DNA of 64,000 nucleotides from Deinococcus multiflagellatus (lineage in GTDB: Bacteria; Deinococcota; Deinococci; Deinococcales; Deinococcaceae), in NCBI RefSeq assembly GCF_020166415.1, contig NZ_JAIQXV010000013.1:68084-132083 (forward strand), written 5' to 3'. Position numbers and translations under genes: made by a program. The notes beneath the pieces are model-generated. The model did not search any database and was not told the DNA's origin. It saw only the letters and a list, made by a program, of their open reading frames with translations. Numbering within the stretch: position 1 is the stretch's first letter; every line of letters starts with the position of its first letter. Below, piece after piece: positions 53,190-61,816 of the stretch.

Positions 53190-53343
53190 TCATCCGGCTT
53201 CCAAATCATCCGTGACCGCCTCTGCGCTCCGGTGCATCCACCCCTCTCCGTCCCCGTTATTCCTGCTCTGCTGCGCCGCTCTGCAAGCCCCTCCGGTCAG
53301 GTTCACCCGTTCTTCCAGAACACATCAGCCGGAATCCCTATCA
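53190..53343 (+). repeat. MITE-like element, family B copy 6
   Basis: About 154 bp from TCATCCGGCTT to CCCTATCA with the core CTGCTGCGCCGCTCTGCAAG then CCCCTCCGGTCAGGTT. It lies in the 353-bp gap between convergent genes, 84 bp from the DUF402 stop, and does not supply a stop codon. Confidence 0.6.
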
Positions 53344-53427
53344 GCCTCTGCTTCCCCCTTCCCACAGACATGAAACAAGGCGCCCCTGCTTCAGCGGCGC
53401 CCTCTCTCCTCGGCTCCACCCTTCGGC

Positions 53428-53991
53428 TCAGGTGTACGGGTCTTCCAGATACCGCCGCAGCACGGCCAGCGGCGGGTAGGTGCCGGCCAGCAATTCGGCG
53501 CGCACCTGCTCGGCGTGGGCCCAGGTGGCTCCGGCCTGCGCGGCGTCCACCAGCCCCGCCCGCACCGCGTCGTCCAGGTCCTCACCGTCAATGATGTGGG
53601 CTTCGGTCACCTGCCCGTGGCCGCGCCCGTCCACCACCCAGTTGGCAATCACGTCCAGATACAGGTCGTCATGCCAGGGCAGCCCCGAGTCGGTCAGCCC
53701 CTCGCCGCCGTGGAGGTCCACGTACAGCTGCATGAGCCGCCCGCCCTCGTCCAGCATGGCGCTCAGGGCGCTGCCGGGCACGCCCTCGCCGCTGCCGGTG
53801 GGGTGAACGCGCACCCAGCGGTACCCTTGGTCCACCACGCGGATGGTCTGGTCCCCGAAAGGCACGTCCTTGGGGGCCGTCACCTCATGAATCGCCAGAT
53901 CCACGATCACGTGGCCGGGCACCCGCAGCACGCTCTCGGTACAGCGCCGCACGCGCGCCCACTGCCGCAGATCGAAGACCTTGCGTTTCAT
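53428..53991 (-). CDS. DUF402 domain protein
   Basis: 187 residues. [42 protein letters not shown] and [20 protein letters not shown] match the DUF402 (FomD/NTDP hydrolase-like) fold, with acidic residues that bind divalent metal. Family members hydrolyse nucleoside di/triphosphate-linked compounds; the substrate here is not known. ATG overlaps the purN stop (ATGA). Confidence 0.85.
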   Translation of the reverse strand: MKRKVFDLRQWARVRRCTESVLRVPGHVIVDLAIHEVTAPKDVPFGDQTIRVVDQGYRWVRVHPTGSGEGVPGSALSAMLDEGGRLMQLYVDLHGGEGLTDSGLPWHDDLYLDVIANWVVDGRGHGQVTEAHIIDGEDLDDAVRAGLVDAAQAGATWAHAEQVRAELLAGTYPPLAVLRRYLEDPYT

Positions 53992-54587
53992 GGCGTGGCC
54001 CGCACGGCCGCCTGCGCCGCCAGCGCCTGCACCGCGCGCAGCATCAGGTCGCCTTCCACCGCCTGCACGCGGGCTTTCAGGGTGTCCAGGGTGTCGCCCG
54101 GCAGCACGGGCACCCGGGCCTGCGCCAGCATGGGGCCCTCGTCAATGCCGGCGGTGACCAGATGCACGGTGGCGCCGCTTTCGGTGTCGCCGGCCGCCAG
54201 CACGCTTTCATGCACCCGGTCGCCGTACATGCCCCGCCCGCCGTGGCGCGGCAGCAGGCTGGGGTGAATGTTCAGCAGCCGCCCCGCAAAGTGCGAGAGC
54301 ACCCGGGGCCCGATCTCGCGCATATAACCGCTGAGCACCAGCGTGTCCGCCCCCGCGTCCTGCAAAAAGTCCAGGATGGCGGCGTCCAGTTCGGCGGGGT
54401 CGGGGTACTTCGCGCTGCTGAGGTGCGCCGTGCGCAGCCCCGCCGCCTGCGCCCAGGCCAGCGCCGGGCTGCGGCTGTTGTTGCTCACCAGCGCCACCGG
54501 CGCCGCCTGCAGCTCACCGCGCCGGCACGCTTCGGTCAGGTGCCGCGCCGCGCTGCCCCCGTGCGAGGCGAGGAAGGCGAGGTTCAT
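53988..54587 (-). CDS. purN: PurN, phosphoribosylglycinamide formyltransferase
   Basis: GAR transformylase of purine synthesis; 199 residues. The formyl-transferase core is [28 protein letters not shown], with the catalytic Asn-His, and [18 protein letters not shown] near the C terminus. The N terminus [14 protein letters not shown] is a variant of the usual SGSGSNLQ phosphate loop. ATG 54587. Confidence 0.93.
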   Translation of the reverse strand: MNLAFLASHGGSAARHLTEACRRGELQAAPVALVSNNSRSPALAWAQAAGLRTAHLSSAKYPDPAELDAAILDFLQDAGADTLVLSGYMREIGPRVLSHFAGRLLNIHPSLLPRHGGRGMYGDRVHESVLAAGDTESGATVHLVTAGIDEGPMLAQARVPVLPGDTLDTLKARVQAVEGDLMLRAVQALAAQAAVRATP

Positions 54588-54615
54588 GGGCGCTCCGCGC
54601 CAGGGCTGCAGGCGG

Positions 54616-54666
54616 CAGGACGCGGGACGCAGTGACCGCGCACCGCACACCGCGCACCGCTTCCTG
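54616..54666 (+). repeat. Heptad array between purN and the dipeptidase
   Basis: GCAGGAC GCGGGAC GCAGTGA CCGCGCA CCGCACA CCGCGCA CCGC, a GCGGTGC-type array. It directly abuts the dipeptidase stop codon (54667-54669, minus strand). Confidence 0.7.
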
Positions 54667-56025
54667 TCACTGCCCCAGCTCCTGCAGCAGATACGCGCTC
54701 GTCAGAATGCCGTTGAAGTAGTCCTGCACCGCAAAGCTCTCGTTGGGGCTGTGGGGGGCGTCCTCGTTCAGGCCCAGGTCCACGAACAGCACCGGGGCCT
54801 GCAGGATGTCGTTGAAGGCCGCCACAATCGGAATGCTGCCGCCGGTGCGCGCAAATACAGCTTCGCGGCCGTACACGCGCTTCAGGGCGCGGTTGGCGGC
54901 TTTGTTAAAGGGACTGTTCAGGTCGAACTTGAAGGGGCGCCCGCCGTGGTGCGGCACGACTTTGGCACTCACGCCAGCCGGGGCGATCTTGGGCACGTAG
55001 TCGGCAATCAGCCCGGTGATGCGTTCCGGGTCCTGGCCGGGCACCAAACGCATGCTGACCTTGGCGCCGGCCTTGGCGGCGATCACGGTCTTGGAGCCCT
55101 CGCCCTGGTAGCCGCCCCAGATGCCGTTCACGTCCAGCGTGGGGCGGCCCCACAGGCGCTCCAGGGTGGAATAGCCCGCCTCGCCGGGCAGCGCCGGGAC
55201 GCCGATGCTGGCGGCAAAAGCCTCGTCGCTGTGGGGCAGGCTGGCCCACATCTGGCGCTCGTCCGCCGTCAGCTCGTCAATGCCGTCGTAGAAGCCGGGG
55301 ATGGTCACGCGGCCCTGGTCGTCCTTGAGCCGAGCGATGATCTCGCACAGCGCATTGATGGGGTTGGGCGCCGCGCCGCCGTATGACCCGCTGTGCAGGT
55401 CGCGGTTGGCCCCCTGCACGTGAATTTCCACGTAGCTCAGGCCGCGCACGCCGTAGGTGATGGTGGGCACGTCCGGGGCGAAGCGGCTGCCGTCGCTGAT
55501 CAGGATCACGTCGGCCTTCAGTTCGGCGGCGTGCTCGCGCAGGTAGGCTTCCAGGTTCGGGCTGCCGATCTCTTCCTCGCCTTCCAGCAGGAATTTCACG
55601 TTTACGGGCAGCTCACCCTGCGAGAGCAGCAGTTCAGCGCCCTTCACGTGGGCATACGCCTGCCCCTTGTCGTCGGTGCTGCCGCGCGCGTAGATGCGGC
55701 CGTCCCGCACGGTGGGCTCGAAAGGCGGGGTCACCCACTCTTCCAGCGGGGCCTCGGGCTGCACGTCGTAGTGACCGTAAATCAGCACGGTGGGCTTGCC
55801 GGGGGCCTGCAGGTGCTCGGCGTACACCACGGGGTGCCCGGCGGTGGCGTCCACCCGGGCCGCAAAGCCCAGGGCCGCGAGCTTGGCGCGCAGGAACTCG
55901 GCGGCGCGGGCCATGTCGGCGCCGCGCGTGGGGTCGGCGCTGACGGAGGGAATGCGCAGCAGGTCAAACAGTTCGGCCTGGGCCTGCTCACGGTTCAGGA
56001 GCGCGCTGAGGTCTGCAGAGGTCAT
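54667..56025 (-). CDS. M20 family dipeptidase
   Basis: Zinc metallopeptidase of 452 residues. Metal ligands and catalytic residues are seen in [45 protein letters not shown] and the C-terminal [14 protein letters not shown]. This is the M20A/CNDP-like dipeptidase group. ATG 56025 is preferred by a leaderless -10; an ATG 24 nt upstream is excluded because it precedes the -10. Confidence 0.92.
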   Translation of the reverse strand: MTSADLSALLNREQAQAELFDLLRIPSVSADPTRGADMARAAEFLRAKLAALGFAARVDATAGHPVVYAEHLQAPGKPTVLIYGHYDVQPEAPLEEWVTPPFEPTVRDGRIYARGSTDDKGQAYAHVKGAELLLSQGELPVNVKFLLEGEEEIGSPNLEAYLREHAAELKADVILISDGSRFAPDVPTITYGVRGLSYVEIHVQGANRDLHSGSYGGAAPNPINALCEIIARLKDDQGRVTIPGFYDGIDELTADERQMWASLPHSDEAFAASIGVPALPGEAGYSTLERLWGRPTLDVNGIWGGYQGEGSKTVIAAKAGAKVSMRLVPGQDPERITGLIADYVPKIAPAGVSAKVVPHHGGRPFKFDLNSPFNKAANRALKRVYGREAVFARTGGSIPIVAAFNDILQAPVLFVDLGLNEDAPHSPNESFAVQDYFNGILTSAYLLQELGQ

Positions 56026-56032
56026 GGGCCGA

Positions 56033-56038
56033 ATGATA
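56033..56038 (-). promoter_or_regulatory. -10 element, leaderless dipeptidase gene
   Basis: TATCAT on the minus strand, 7 nt before ATG 56025. Only 6 bp separate it from the opposing -10 at 56045. Confidence 0.65.
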
Positions 56039-56044
56039 GCGGGG

Positions 56045-56050
56045 TACACT
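56045..56050 (+). promoter_or_regulatory. -10 element, leaderless Kir channel gene
   Basis: TACACT, 7 nt before ATG 56058; divergent to the dipeptidase promoter. Confidence 0.65.
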
Positions 56051-56057
56051 GCGCGCC

Positions 56058-57014
56058 ATGAGCGGCCCCCGAGCGCGCCCCCCCGGCCCCGCGCCGCGCG
56101 AGGACGACCTGGGCCTGAGCGGGGCCTACGAGACCGAACCCCGGTTCCTGCGCCGCGACGGACAGTTCACCGCGCGGCGGATCGGCCTGGGCTGGGCGGC
56201 CTACGACCCGTACACCGTGCTGCTGGGCATGCGCTGGGGGCCCTTTTTTGCCCTGAGTCTGGCGGCGTACCTGGGGCTGAACCTGCTGTTCGCCTGCGGC
56301 TACTGGCTGCTGGGCCCAGGCGCCCTGAGTGAGCAGCCTGTGGGGGCCGCCGAGCGCTTCATGGCCGCCTTTTTTTTCAGCGTGCAGACCTTCGGGACCA
56401 TTGGCTTCGGGCACGTGTATCCCGTCGCCCTGGCCGCCGACGCCCTGGTGACGCTGGAAGCCTTTGTGGGCCTGATGGCCGTGGCGCTGGTCACGGGGAT
56501 GCTGTTCGCGCGCTTTTCGCGGCCCACCCACCGCCTGCTGTTCAGCCGCTGGGCGGTGGTCGCGCCGTACCAGGGCGGCCAGGGTCTGATGCTGCGGCTG
56601 GTCAACGGGCGCCACAGCAACCTCAGCGACGTGCAGGCCGAGGTGGTGCTGGCGCTGCGCGAGGGCCCAGGCCCCGCGGCCAAGCGGCACTTTTACCCCC
56701 TGAAGCTGGAGCGCACCCGCGTGACCCTTTTTCCCCTGGCCTGGACGGTGGTGCATCCCCTGGACCACGAGTCCCCGGTGGCCGGGCTCAGCGAGGCCGA
56801 CCTGCACGCCCGCGACGCCGAGCTGCTGGTGGTGCTGCGCGCCACCGACGAAACCTCGCAGCAGCCGGTGCTGGCCCGCACCAGCTACCAGGCCCGGGAG
56901 ATTCTGTTTGACCACGCCTTCGAGAGCATGTATGTGCGCGTGCAGGGCGCGCTGGCGGTGGATGTGCGGCGCCTGCACGACACCCGGCCCGCCGGGGCGC
57001 CGCAGCAAAACTGA
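56058..57014 (+). CDS. Inward-rectifier (KirBac-type) potassium channel
   Basis: 318 residues. After a polar N-terminal slide-helix region ([16 protein letters not shown]) come membrane helix 1, the pore loop [16 protein letters not shown] and helix 2. The filter reads TIGFG, with Phe in place of the common Tyr. The C-terminal half is the Kir cytoplasmic immunoglobulin-like domain ([36 protein letters not shown]). Likely a K+ channel gated by lipids or ligands. Confidence 0.88.
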   Translation: MSGPRARPPGPAPREDDLGLSGAYETEPRFLRRDGQFTARRIGLGWAAYDPYTVLLGMRWGPFFALSLAAYLGLNLLFACGYWLLGPGALSEQPVGAAERFMAAFFFSVQTFGTIGFGHVYPVALAADALVTLEAFVGLMAVALVTGMLFARFSRPTHRLLFSRWAVVAPYQGGQGLMLRLVNGRHSNLSDVQAEVVLALREGPGPAAKRHFYPLKLERTRVTLFPLAWTVVHPLDHESPVAGLSEADLHARDAELLVVLRATDETSQQPVLARTSYQAREILFDHAFESMYVRVQGALAVDVRRLHDTRPAGAPQQN

Positions 57015-57020
57015 CTCCGG

Positions 57021-57026
57021 TATACT
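57021..57026 (+). promoter_or_regulatory. -10 element of the HspR gene
   Basis: TATACT, 11 nt before ATG 57038; leader of about 4-5 nt. Confidence 0.55.
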
Positions 57027-57037
57027 CAAGGGACGTT

Positions 57038-57760
57038 ATGCCCTCTGACGCCAAACACCGGCCCGTATACGTGATCTCCGTGGCGGCGGAACTGGTGGAC
57101 ATGCACCCCCAGACGCTGCGGCTGTACGAGCGCAAGGGCCTGATCCGTCCCGGGCGCAGCAGCGGCAAAACGCGGCTGTACAGCGAGCGCGACATTGAGC
57201 ACCTGCGCGAGATCCGCCGCCTGACCCAGGAACTCGGCGTGAACCTGGCCGGCGTGGAAGAGGTCATGCGCCTGCAGCACGAGCTGGACGACCTGCAGGG
57301 CGAATTCGAGGCCGAAATTGAGCGCCTGGAGGGGGAACTGCGCCAGCAGGCCGCCCGCCCGGACGCCCTGCCCGCCCCGGACGGCCGCCTGGACCCGCGT
57401 GACCGGCCCGTGTACGTGATTTCCATTGCGGCGGAACTGGTGGACATGCATCCCCAGACGCTGCGGCTGTACGAGCGCAAACAGCTGATCCGCCCGGGGC
57501 GCAGCAGCGGCAAGACGCGGCTGTACAGCGAGCGCGACATTGAGCACCTGCGCGAGATCCGCCGCCTCACCCAGGAACTGGGCGTGAATCTGGCGGGCGT
57601 GGAAGAGATCATGCGCCTGCGCCACCAGCTGGACGCGGCGCGTTCGGGCCTGGAAACGAACGTGCGCCGCATTCAGGACGATATCTCCGAGCGCATGACC
57701 AAGTGGCGCACCCTGCCGCAGGGCGAAGCGGCCCCCGAGGACGAGGACGGGGGCGTATGA
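57038..57760 (+). CDS. HspR-like MerR regulator with tandem-duplicated domain
   Basis: 240 residues containing two nearly identical HspR/MerR units, residues about 8-82 and 123-197, offset by 115 residues. Each unit has [37 protein letters not shown] and [20 protein letters not shown]. Only a few residues differ between units. HspR represses dnaK and clpB class chaperones by binding HAIR inverted repeats, normally as a dimer of a single-domain protein; this form could bind as a one-chain dimer. Coiled-coil segments ([18 protein letters not shown]) follow each unit. Confidence 0.88.
   Translation: MPSDAKHRPVYVISVAAELVDMHPQTLRLYERKGLIRPGRSSGKTRLYSERDIEHLREIRRLTQELGVNLAGVEEVMRLQHELDDLQGEFEAEIERLEGELRQQAARPDALPAPDGRLDPRDRPVYVISIAAELVDMHPQTLRLYERKQLIRPGRSSGKTRLYSERDIEHLREIRRLTQELGVNLAGVEEIMRLRHQLDAARSGLETNVRRIQDDISERMTKWRTLPQGEAAPEDEDGGV
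57059..57280 (+). repeat. HspR direct repeat, unit 1
   Basis: About 222 bp repeated at 57404-57625 (offset 345 bp, in frame). Most differences are synonymous third-position changes. Confidence 0.85.
57404..57625 (+). repeat. HspR direct repeat, unit 2
   Basis: Second unit of the in-frame duplication; protein changes against unit 1 are limited to sites such as ISV/ISI, RKG/RKQ and EEV/EEI. Confidence 0.85.
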
Positions 57761-57784
57761 GGCCCCCCCAGGCGCGCCGGGGGG

Positions 57785-57790
57785 TAGACT
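57785..57790 (+). promoter_or_regulatory. -10 element upstream of metallophosphatase leader ORF
   Basis: TAGACT, 5 nt before ATG 57796. Confidence 0.55.
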
Positions 57791-57795
57791 CCGGC

Positions 57796-57852
57796 ATGTG
57801 CACAGCGGCCTTCAGCGGGAACAGAAGCGGTCAGGCAGGGGCCCCGGCGTGA
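57796..57852 (+). CDS. Leaderless leader ORF before the metallophosphatase gene (18 aa)
   Basis: Encodes [18 protein letters not shown]. It ends 25 nt before the GTG of the next gene. Between them CGCCGC (57853-57858) pairs with GCGGCG (57871-57876), which would bury the GGGGG ribosome-binding run. Translation of the leader could alter access to it. Inference from sequence only. Confidence 0.4.
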   Translation: MCTAAFSGNRSGQAGAPA

Positions 57853-57877
57853 CGCCGCGCCTAGTTGGGGGCGGCGC

Positions 57878-58717
57878 GTGAAGGCGCTGTGGGTGGTGGG
57901 CGATATCCACGGCGCCTACGACAAGGTGCGCGCCCTGCTGCTGCGCGCGGGCCTGATTGACTTTGGCGGGCAGTGGACGGGCGGCGACGCCCACCTCGTG
58001 TTTCTGGGCGACTACGTGGACCGGGGCCCCAACGGCGTGGGCGTCATCCGCTTGATCCGGGGCCTGGAAGGGCAGGCGCGCTCGGCGGGCGGGCAGGTGA
58101 GCGCGCTGCTGGGCAACCACGAGGTGATGTTCCTGGCCGCGCTGGTGTTCAAGCAGGGCGACCCCCACGACCGCCTGGGCTTCCGCGAATACTGGCTGGA
58201 AAACGGCGGCCAGCCCCGCGACGCCGACCAGATCGAGCCCGCCGAGCTGGGCTGGCTGGCCGAGCGCCCCGCCATGCTGCGGGTGGGCGACTGGCTGCTG
58301 GTGCACGCCGACTCCATGGTGTACCTGAAGATGGGCGGCACCATTGACGACGTGAACGCCAGCGTGCGTGCGGTGCTGGCCCACGCCAACCCCGACGACT
58401 GGGGGGTGTTCCTGAACGCCTTTACCGAGCGCTTTGCCTTTGTGCTGGGCGGCGGCGACACCAAGGCCCGGCGGATGCTGGGCACCTTTGGCGGCCAGCG
58501 CATCGTGCACGGGCACACGCCGGTCTATGTGCTGCTCGACGAGCACCTGCACGGCCCCACCCTGGGCGCCGGGGCCCCCATTCCCTACGCCGGGCGCCTG
58601 TGCCTGGCGGTGGACAGCGGCATGGCCTACCGCGAGGACGCCGGGTTTATCGTGCGTCTGGACCCGGACGGGCTGGCCGACGTGGTCACGTTTCCCAGCG
58701 GCACCCCGGTGTACTGA
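57878..58717 (+). CDS. Metallophosphoesterase (PPP/ApaH-like)
   Basis: 279 residues. All metal-binding motifs of PPP-type phosphatases are present: [25 protein letters not shown] and the His motifs LVHAD and VHGHTPVY. It resembles bacterial Shewanella-type Ser/Thr phosphatases and ApaH; the protein or nucleotide substrate is unresolved. GTG 57878 is preferred because [12 protein letters not shown] starts there. Confidence 0.88.
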   Translation: MKALWVVGDIHGAYDKVRALLLRAGLIDFGGQWTGGDAHLVFLGDYVDRGPNGVGVIRLIRGLEGQARSAGGQVSALLGNHEVMFLAALVFKQGDPHDRLGFREYWLENGGQPRDADQIEPAELGWLAERPAMLRVGDWLLVHADSMVYLKMGGTIDDVNASVRAVLAHANPDDWGVFLNAFTERFAFVLGGGDTKARRMLGTFGGQRIVHGHTPVYVLLDEHLHGPTLGAGAPIPYAGRLCLAVDSGMAYREDAGFIVRLDPDGLADVVTFPSGTPVY

Positions 58718-58740
58718 GCGCACAGCGGAGGGCCGTAGAG

Positions 58741-58872
58741 GCCAGTGCCTCGCCCTGGCGCTGAGGCGAGACTTAGAGACTGGCTCCGCCCGCGCCGCTG
58801 TTGCTCACCCATAGAACACTGGACCGCTCCGCGCGGAGGTCTGGAACCCCGGGGGCGACTCCGGGGTTCTTT
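58741..58872 (+). ncRNA. Candidate structured RNA with terminator
   Basis: GCCAGT pairs with ACTGGC around an inner CTCGCC/GGCGAG stem (58741-58785), then GACC-CTCCGCGCGGAG-GTC forms a second hairpin (about 58822-58842), and GAACCCCGG/CCGGGGTTC (58844-58869) with TTT is a terminator. No coding frame. It could be a small RNA or the leader of the ABC operon, or only the 3' end of the phosphatase transcript. Confidence 0.4.
58844..58872 (+). terminator. Intrinsic terminator
   Basis: GAACCCCGG (58844-58852) pairs exactly with CCGGGGTTC (58861-58869), followed by TTTGCTT. Confidence 0.75.
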
Positions 58873-58975
58873 GCTTGACGCCCTTGAACAACCCGGCCGG
58901 CGCAGGCCCCGCCCGCCCTTTCCCCCCTCCCCTGCACGACCCTGGGCGTGACCGGCACGCGGGCGCTGTGCCAGG

Positions 58976-60589
58976 ATGGCGGGCGTGAGTGTGCCCCCAG
59001 CCCCGCCCCCACCCGACGCGCCCCTGCACGAAGGGGGGCCCCCGGCCCTGCGCCTGCGCGGCGTGACCAAGCGTTTTCCCGGCGTGGTGGCCAACGACCG
59101 CGTGGACCTGACCGTGGCGCGCGGCGAGGTGCTGGCACTACTGGGCGAGAACGGCGCGGGCAAAAGCACCCTGATTTCCATGCTGTACGGCCTGTATCAG
59201 CCCGACGAGGGCACGCTGGAGGTGCAGGGCCAGCCCGTGCGCATCGGCAGCCCAGCGCAGGCGCGGCGGCTGGGCATTGGGCTGGTGCCGCAGCACCCCC
59301 TGTTGGTGGCACGGCACACCGTGGCCGAGAATCTGGCGCTGGGAACGGGTCGCGGGCTGTTTCCGGCGCGGCAGGTGGCGGCGCGCCTGGGGGAACTTTC
59401 GGCGCGCTACGGGCTGGAGGTGCGCACAGAGGCCCGGGTGGCCGACCTCTCGCCCGGCGAAAAGCAGCGGGTGGAGATTCTGCGCGCCCTGCTGGGCGGC
59501 GCCCGCGTGCTCATTCTGGACGAGCCCACCAGTGTGCTGACCCCGCAGGAAGCCGAGGGGCTGTTCCGGGTGATGCGCGAACTGCGTTCAGGCGGGCACA
59601 GCCTGATTTTCATTTCCCACAAGCTCGACGAGGTGCTGGACGTGGCCGACCGCGTGACCGTGCTGCGTAGGGGGCAGGTGGTGGGCGGCCTGAGCACGGC
59701 GGGCGCCACCCGCGAGGCACTGGCCGAACTGATGGTGGGCCGCAGCGTGGATTTTGCGCGCAAGCGGACCACCGGGGCGCCCCCAGAGACGGCCCCCACC
59801 CTGCTCAGCGTGCAGGGGCTGCGCGCGGCCGGGGCCCGGGGCCTGGAGGTGCTGCGCGGCGTGTCCTTTGAGCTGCGCGCGGGCGAGGTGCTGGGCGTGG
59901 CGGGCATTGCGGGCAACGGCCAGAGCGAACTGGTGGAGGTGCTCGCCGGCCTGCGGGACGCCGCAGGCCACGTGACCCTGGACGGCCAGCCGTTGACCGG
60001 AGACGCGGCCCAGCGCTTCCAGGCGGGTGTGGCCCACATTCCCGAAGACCGCCTGCACAGCGGCACCGTGCCCACCATGACCGTCAGCGAGAATCTGGCC
60101 CTGCGCGACTATGACCGCCCGCCCCTGGGCCGGGGTCTGGCGCGCGACCTCAGAGCCACCGACGAGCGCGCCCGCCGCGAGGTCGAGGCCTACGCGGTGG
60201 CCACCCCGGGCCTGCACACCCCCGTGCGGCTGCTGAGCGGCGGCAACATTCAGAAACTGATTCTGGCGCGCGAACTGGCGGGCCAGCCCCGCCTGATCCT
60301 GGCCGTGCACCCCACCTACGGCCTGGATATCGGGGCCACCGATCAGGTGCATCGGGCGCTGCTGTCGCGTACCGAGCAGGGCGCGGGCGTGCTGCTGGTC
60401 AGCGAGGACCTGGATGAACTCCTGAGTCTCTCGGACCGCGTGGGGGTGATGGTGGGCGGCCAGCTGCGCGGCCCCTACCCCGCCGCCGAGGTCAGCCGCG
60501 AGTCGCTGGGCCTCCTGATGGGCGGCGCGCATCCGCACAGCCTCCCTGGAGCCCAGCAATCTGGCAACGAGCAGGGGGTGGGCGCATGA
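58976..60589 (+). CDS. ABC transporter ATPase, nucleoside/simple-sugar type (two ATPase domains)
   Basis: 537 residues, two fused nucleotide-binding domains. The first has Walker A LLGENGAGKSTLISMLYG, signature LSPGEKQRVEILRALLGG and Walker B VLILDEPTSVLTPQE. The second has GIAGNGQSELVEVLAG, signature LLSGGNIQKLILARELAG and LILAVHPTYGLDIGATDQ, where the usual acidic residues are altered, as in this family. Same arrangement as the NupO/YufO group that imports nucleosides. First gene of an operon; the lipoprotein receptor (BmpA type) is not in the window. A 17-residue Pro-rich N-terminal tail precedes the first domain. Confidence 0.92.
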   Translation: MAGVSVPPAPPPPDAPLHEGGPPALRLRGVTKRFPGVVANDRVDLTVARGEVLALLGENGAGKSTLISMLYGLYQPDEGTLEVQGQPVRIGSPAQARRLGIGLVPQHPLLVARHTVAENLALGTGRGLFPARQVAARLGELSARYGLEVRTEARVADLSPGEKQRVEILRALLGGARVLILDEPTSVLTPQEAEGLFRVMRELRSGGHSLIFISHKLDEVLDVADRVTVLRRGQVVGGLSTAGATREALAELMVGRSVDFARKRTTGAPPETAPTLLSVQGLRAAGARGLEVLRGVSFELRAGEVLGVAGIAGNGQSELVEVLAGLRDAAGHVTLDGQPLTGDAAQRFQAGVAHIPEDRLHSGTVPTMTVSENLALRDYDRPPLGRGLARDLRATDERARREVEAYAVATPGLHTPVRLLSGGNIQKLILARELAGQPRLILAVHPTYGLDIGATDQVHRALLSRTEQGAGVLLVSEDLDELLSLSDRVGVMVGGQLRGPYPAAEVSRESLGLLMGGAHPHSLPGAQQSGNEQGVGA

Positions 60590-61641
60590 GGTTCGTGCCG
60601 CTGACCACCCCCTCGCCGGCCCGCGCCGCGCTGGTCACCCTGGCCTCGGTGGCCGCCGCGCTGCTGCTGTGCGCGCTGGTTTTTGGGCTGGCCGGGCAGG
60701 CGCCGGGCACGGTGTACGGCACCATGCTGCGCGGCACCCTGGGCGACCCCACGGGCTTGGCCGAGGTCGCGCGGCGCACCATTCCGCTGCTGCTGATCGG
60801 CTCGGGGCTGGCGCTGGCCTTCCGGGCGCAGTTTTTTAACATTGGCGCTGAGGGGCAATTGCTCCTGGGGGCCGTGTTCGCGGCGGGCACCGCGCTGTTT
60901 GTGCCGCTGCCCGGCCCGCTGCTGTTGCCCGCCATGTTCGCGGCGGGCTTTCTGGGCGGCGGCCTCTGGGCCCTGATCGCGGCGGCGCTGCGCCGGGTGA
61001 ATGTCAATGAGATTCTGTCCACCCTGATGCTGAACTACGTGGCCGCCGCGCTGGTCACCTACCTGATTGCCGGGCCCTGGAAGGGCAAGGACGTGCGCGG
61101 GTACATCTACACCGATACCTTTGCCCCGCAGGCGTGGCTGCCCACCCTGAGCGGCACCCAGGTGCACTGGCCCACGCTGGTGCTGGGCGTGGCGCTGGCG
61201 CTGGGGCTGCAGTGGCTGCTCACGCGCTCCACCTTCGGCTACGCCCTGCGTGTGGTGGGCGAGAACCCCGGCGCGGCGCGCTACGCCGGCCTCAAGGCGG
61301 CGCGTGTCGCCACGCTGGTGGCCCTGCTGACGGGCGGCCTCGCCGGGCTGGCCGGTGCGGGCGAGGTGGCCGGGATTCACCACCGCCTGCTGGAAGCCGG
61401 GCAGATCAGCCTGGGCTACGGCTTTACGGCCGTGATCGTGGCGTGGCTGGCGCGCGGTCACCCCGCCCTGTGCCTGCTGACCGCGCCGCTGATGGGCGTG
61501 CTGCTGGCTGGCGGCGACCTCCTGAAAATTGACCTGAACCTGCCCTTCCGCGTGGTGGATATCTTCAGCGGCGTCATGCTGCTGTGCCTGATTTCCGGCG
61601 AAGTCTTTGTGCGCCACCGCGTGGTGTGGGGCCGGGGGTAG
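60586..61641 (+). CDS. ABC transporter permease, nucleoside/simple-sugar type (first)
   Basis: 351 residues with about eight or nine membrane helices. FNIGAEGQLLLGAVFAAG, RRVNVNEILSTLMLNYVA and GENPGAARYAGLKAARV are characteristic of NupP/YufP-type permeases. ATG overlaps the ATPase stop (ATGA). The TAG stop begins a heptad array. Confidence 0.92.
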   Translation: MRFVPLTTPSPARAALVTLASVAAALLLCALVFGLAGQAPGTVYGTMLRGTLGDPTGLAEVARRTIPLLLIGSGLALAFRAQFFNIGAEGQLLLGAVFAAGTALFVPLPGPLLLPAMFAAGFLGGGLWALIAAALRRVNVNEILSTLMLNYVAAALVTYLIAGPWKGKDVRGYIYTDTFAPQAWLPTLSGTQVHWPTLVLGVALALGLQWLLTRSTFGYALRVVGENPGAARYAGLKAARVATLVALLTGGLAGLAGAGEVAGIHHRLLEAGQISLGYGFTAVIVAWLARGHPALCLLTAPLMGVLLAGGDLLKIDLNLPFRVVDIFSGVMLLCLISGEVFVRHRVVWGRG

Positions 61642-61690
61642 GGGGTGGCAGATGGCAGATGGCAGATGGCAGATGGCAGATGGCAGTGAA
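61634..61690 (+). repeat. Heptad array GGCAGAT at the permease stop
   Basis: GGGGGTA GGGGGTG GCAGATG GCAGATG GCAGATG GCAGATG GCAGATG GCAG; starts at the stop codon of the first permease gene and runs into the gap before the second. Confidence 0.8.
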
Positions 61691-61765
61691 ACTGCCTAAT
61701 GCGGCCCAGCGGGCCTGTCAAGCCCCAACCCTCCCGCGCACCGCACCCTGCCCCCCGCTTCCCTC

Positions 61766-61800
61766 TTTTCCCACTTCCCACTTCCTACACCCCACTTCCC
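61766..61800 (+). repeat. Heptad array TTCCCAC before the second permease
   Basis: TTTCCCAC TTCCCAC TTCCTAC ACCCCAC TTCCCC, sharing words with the arrays at 11176 and 50571. It separates the two permease genes of one operon. Confidence 0.75.
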
Positions 61801-61816
61801 CTCCTGGAGCCCCCAC

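Noticed and set aside
57059..57625. The HspR repeat as an assembly artefact
   Set aside because: Not excluded, but the two units differ at many synonymous sites, which a simple collapsed or doubled read error would not produce.
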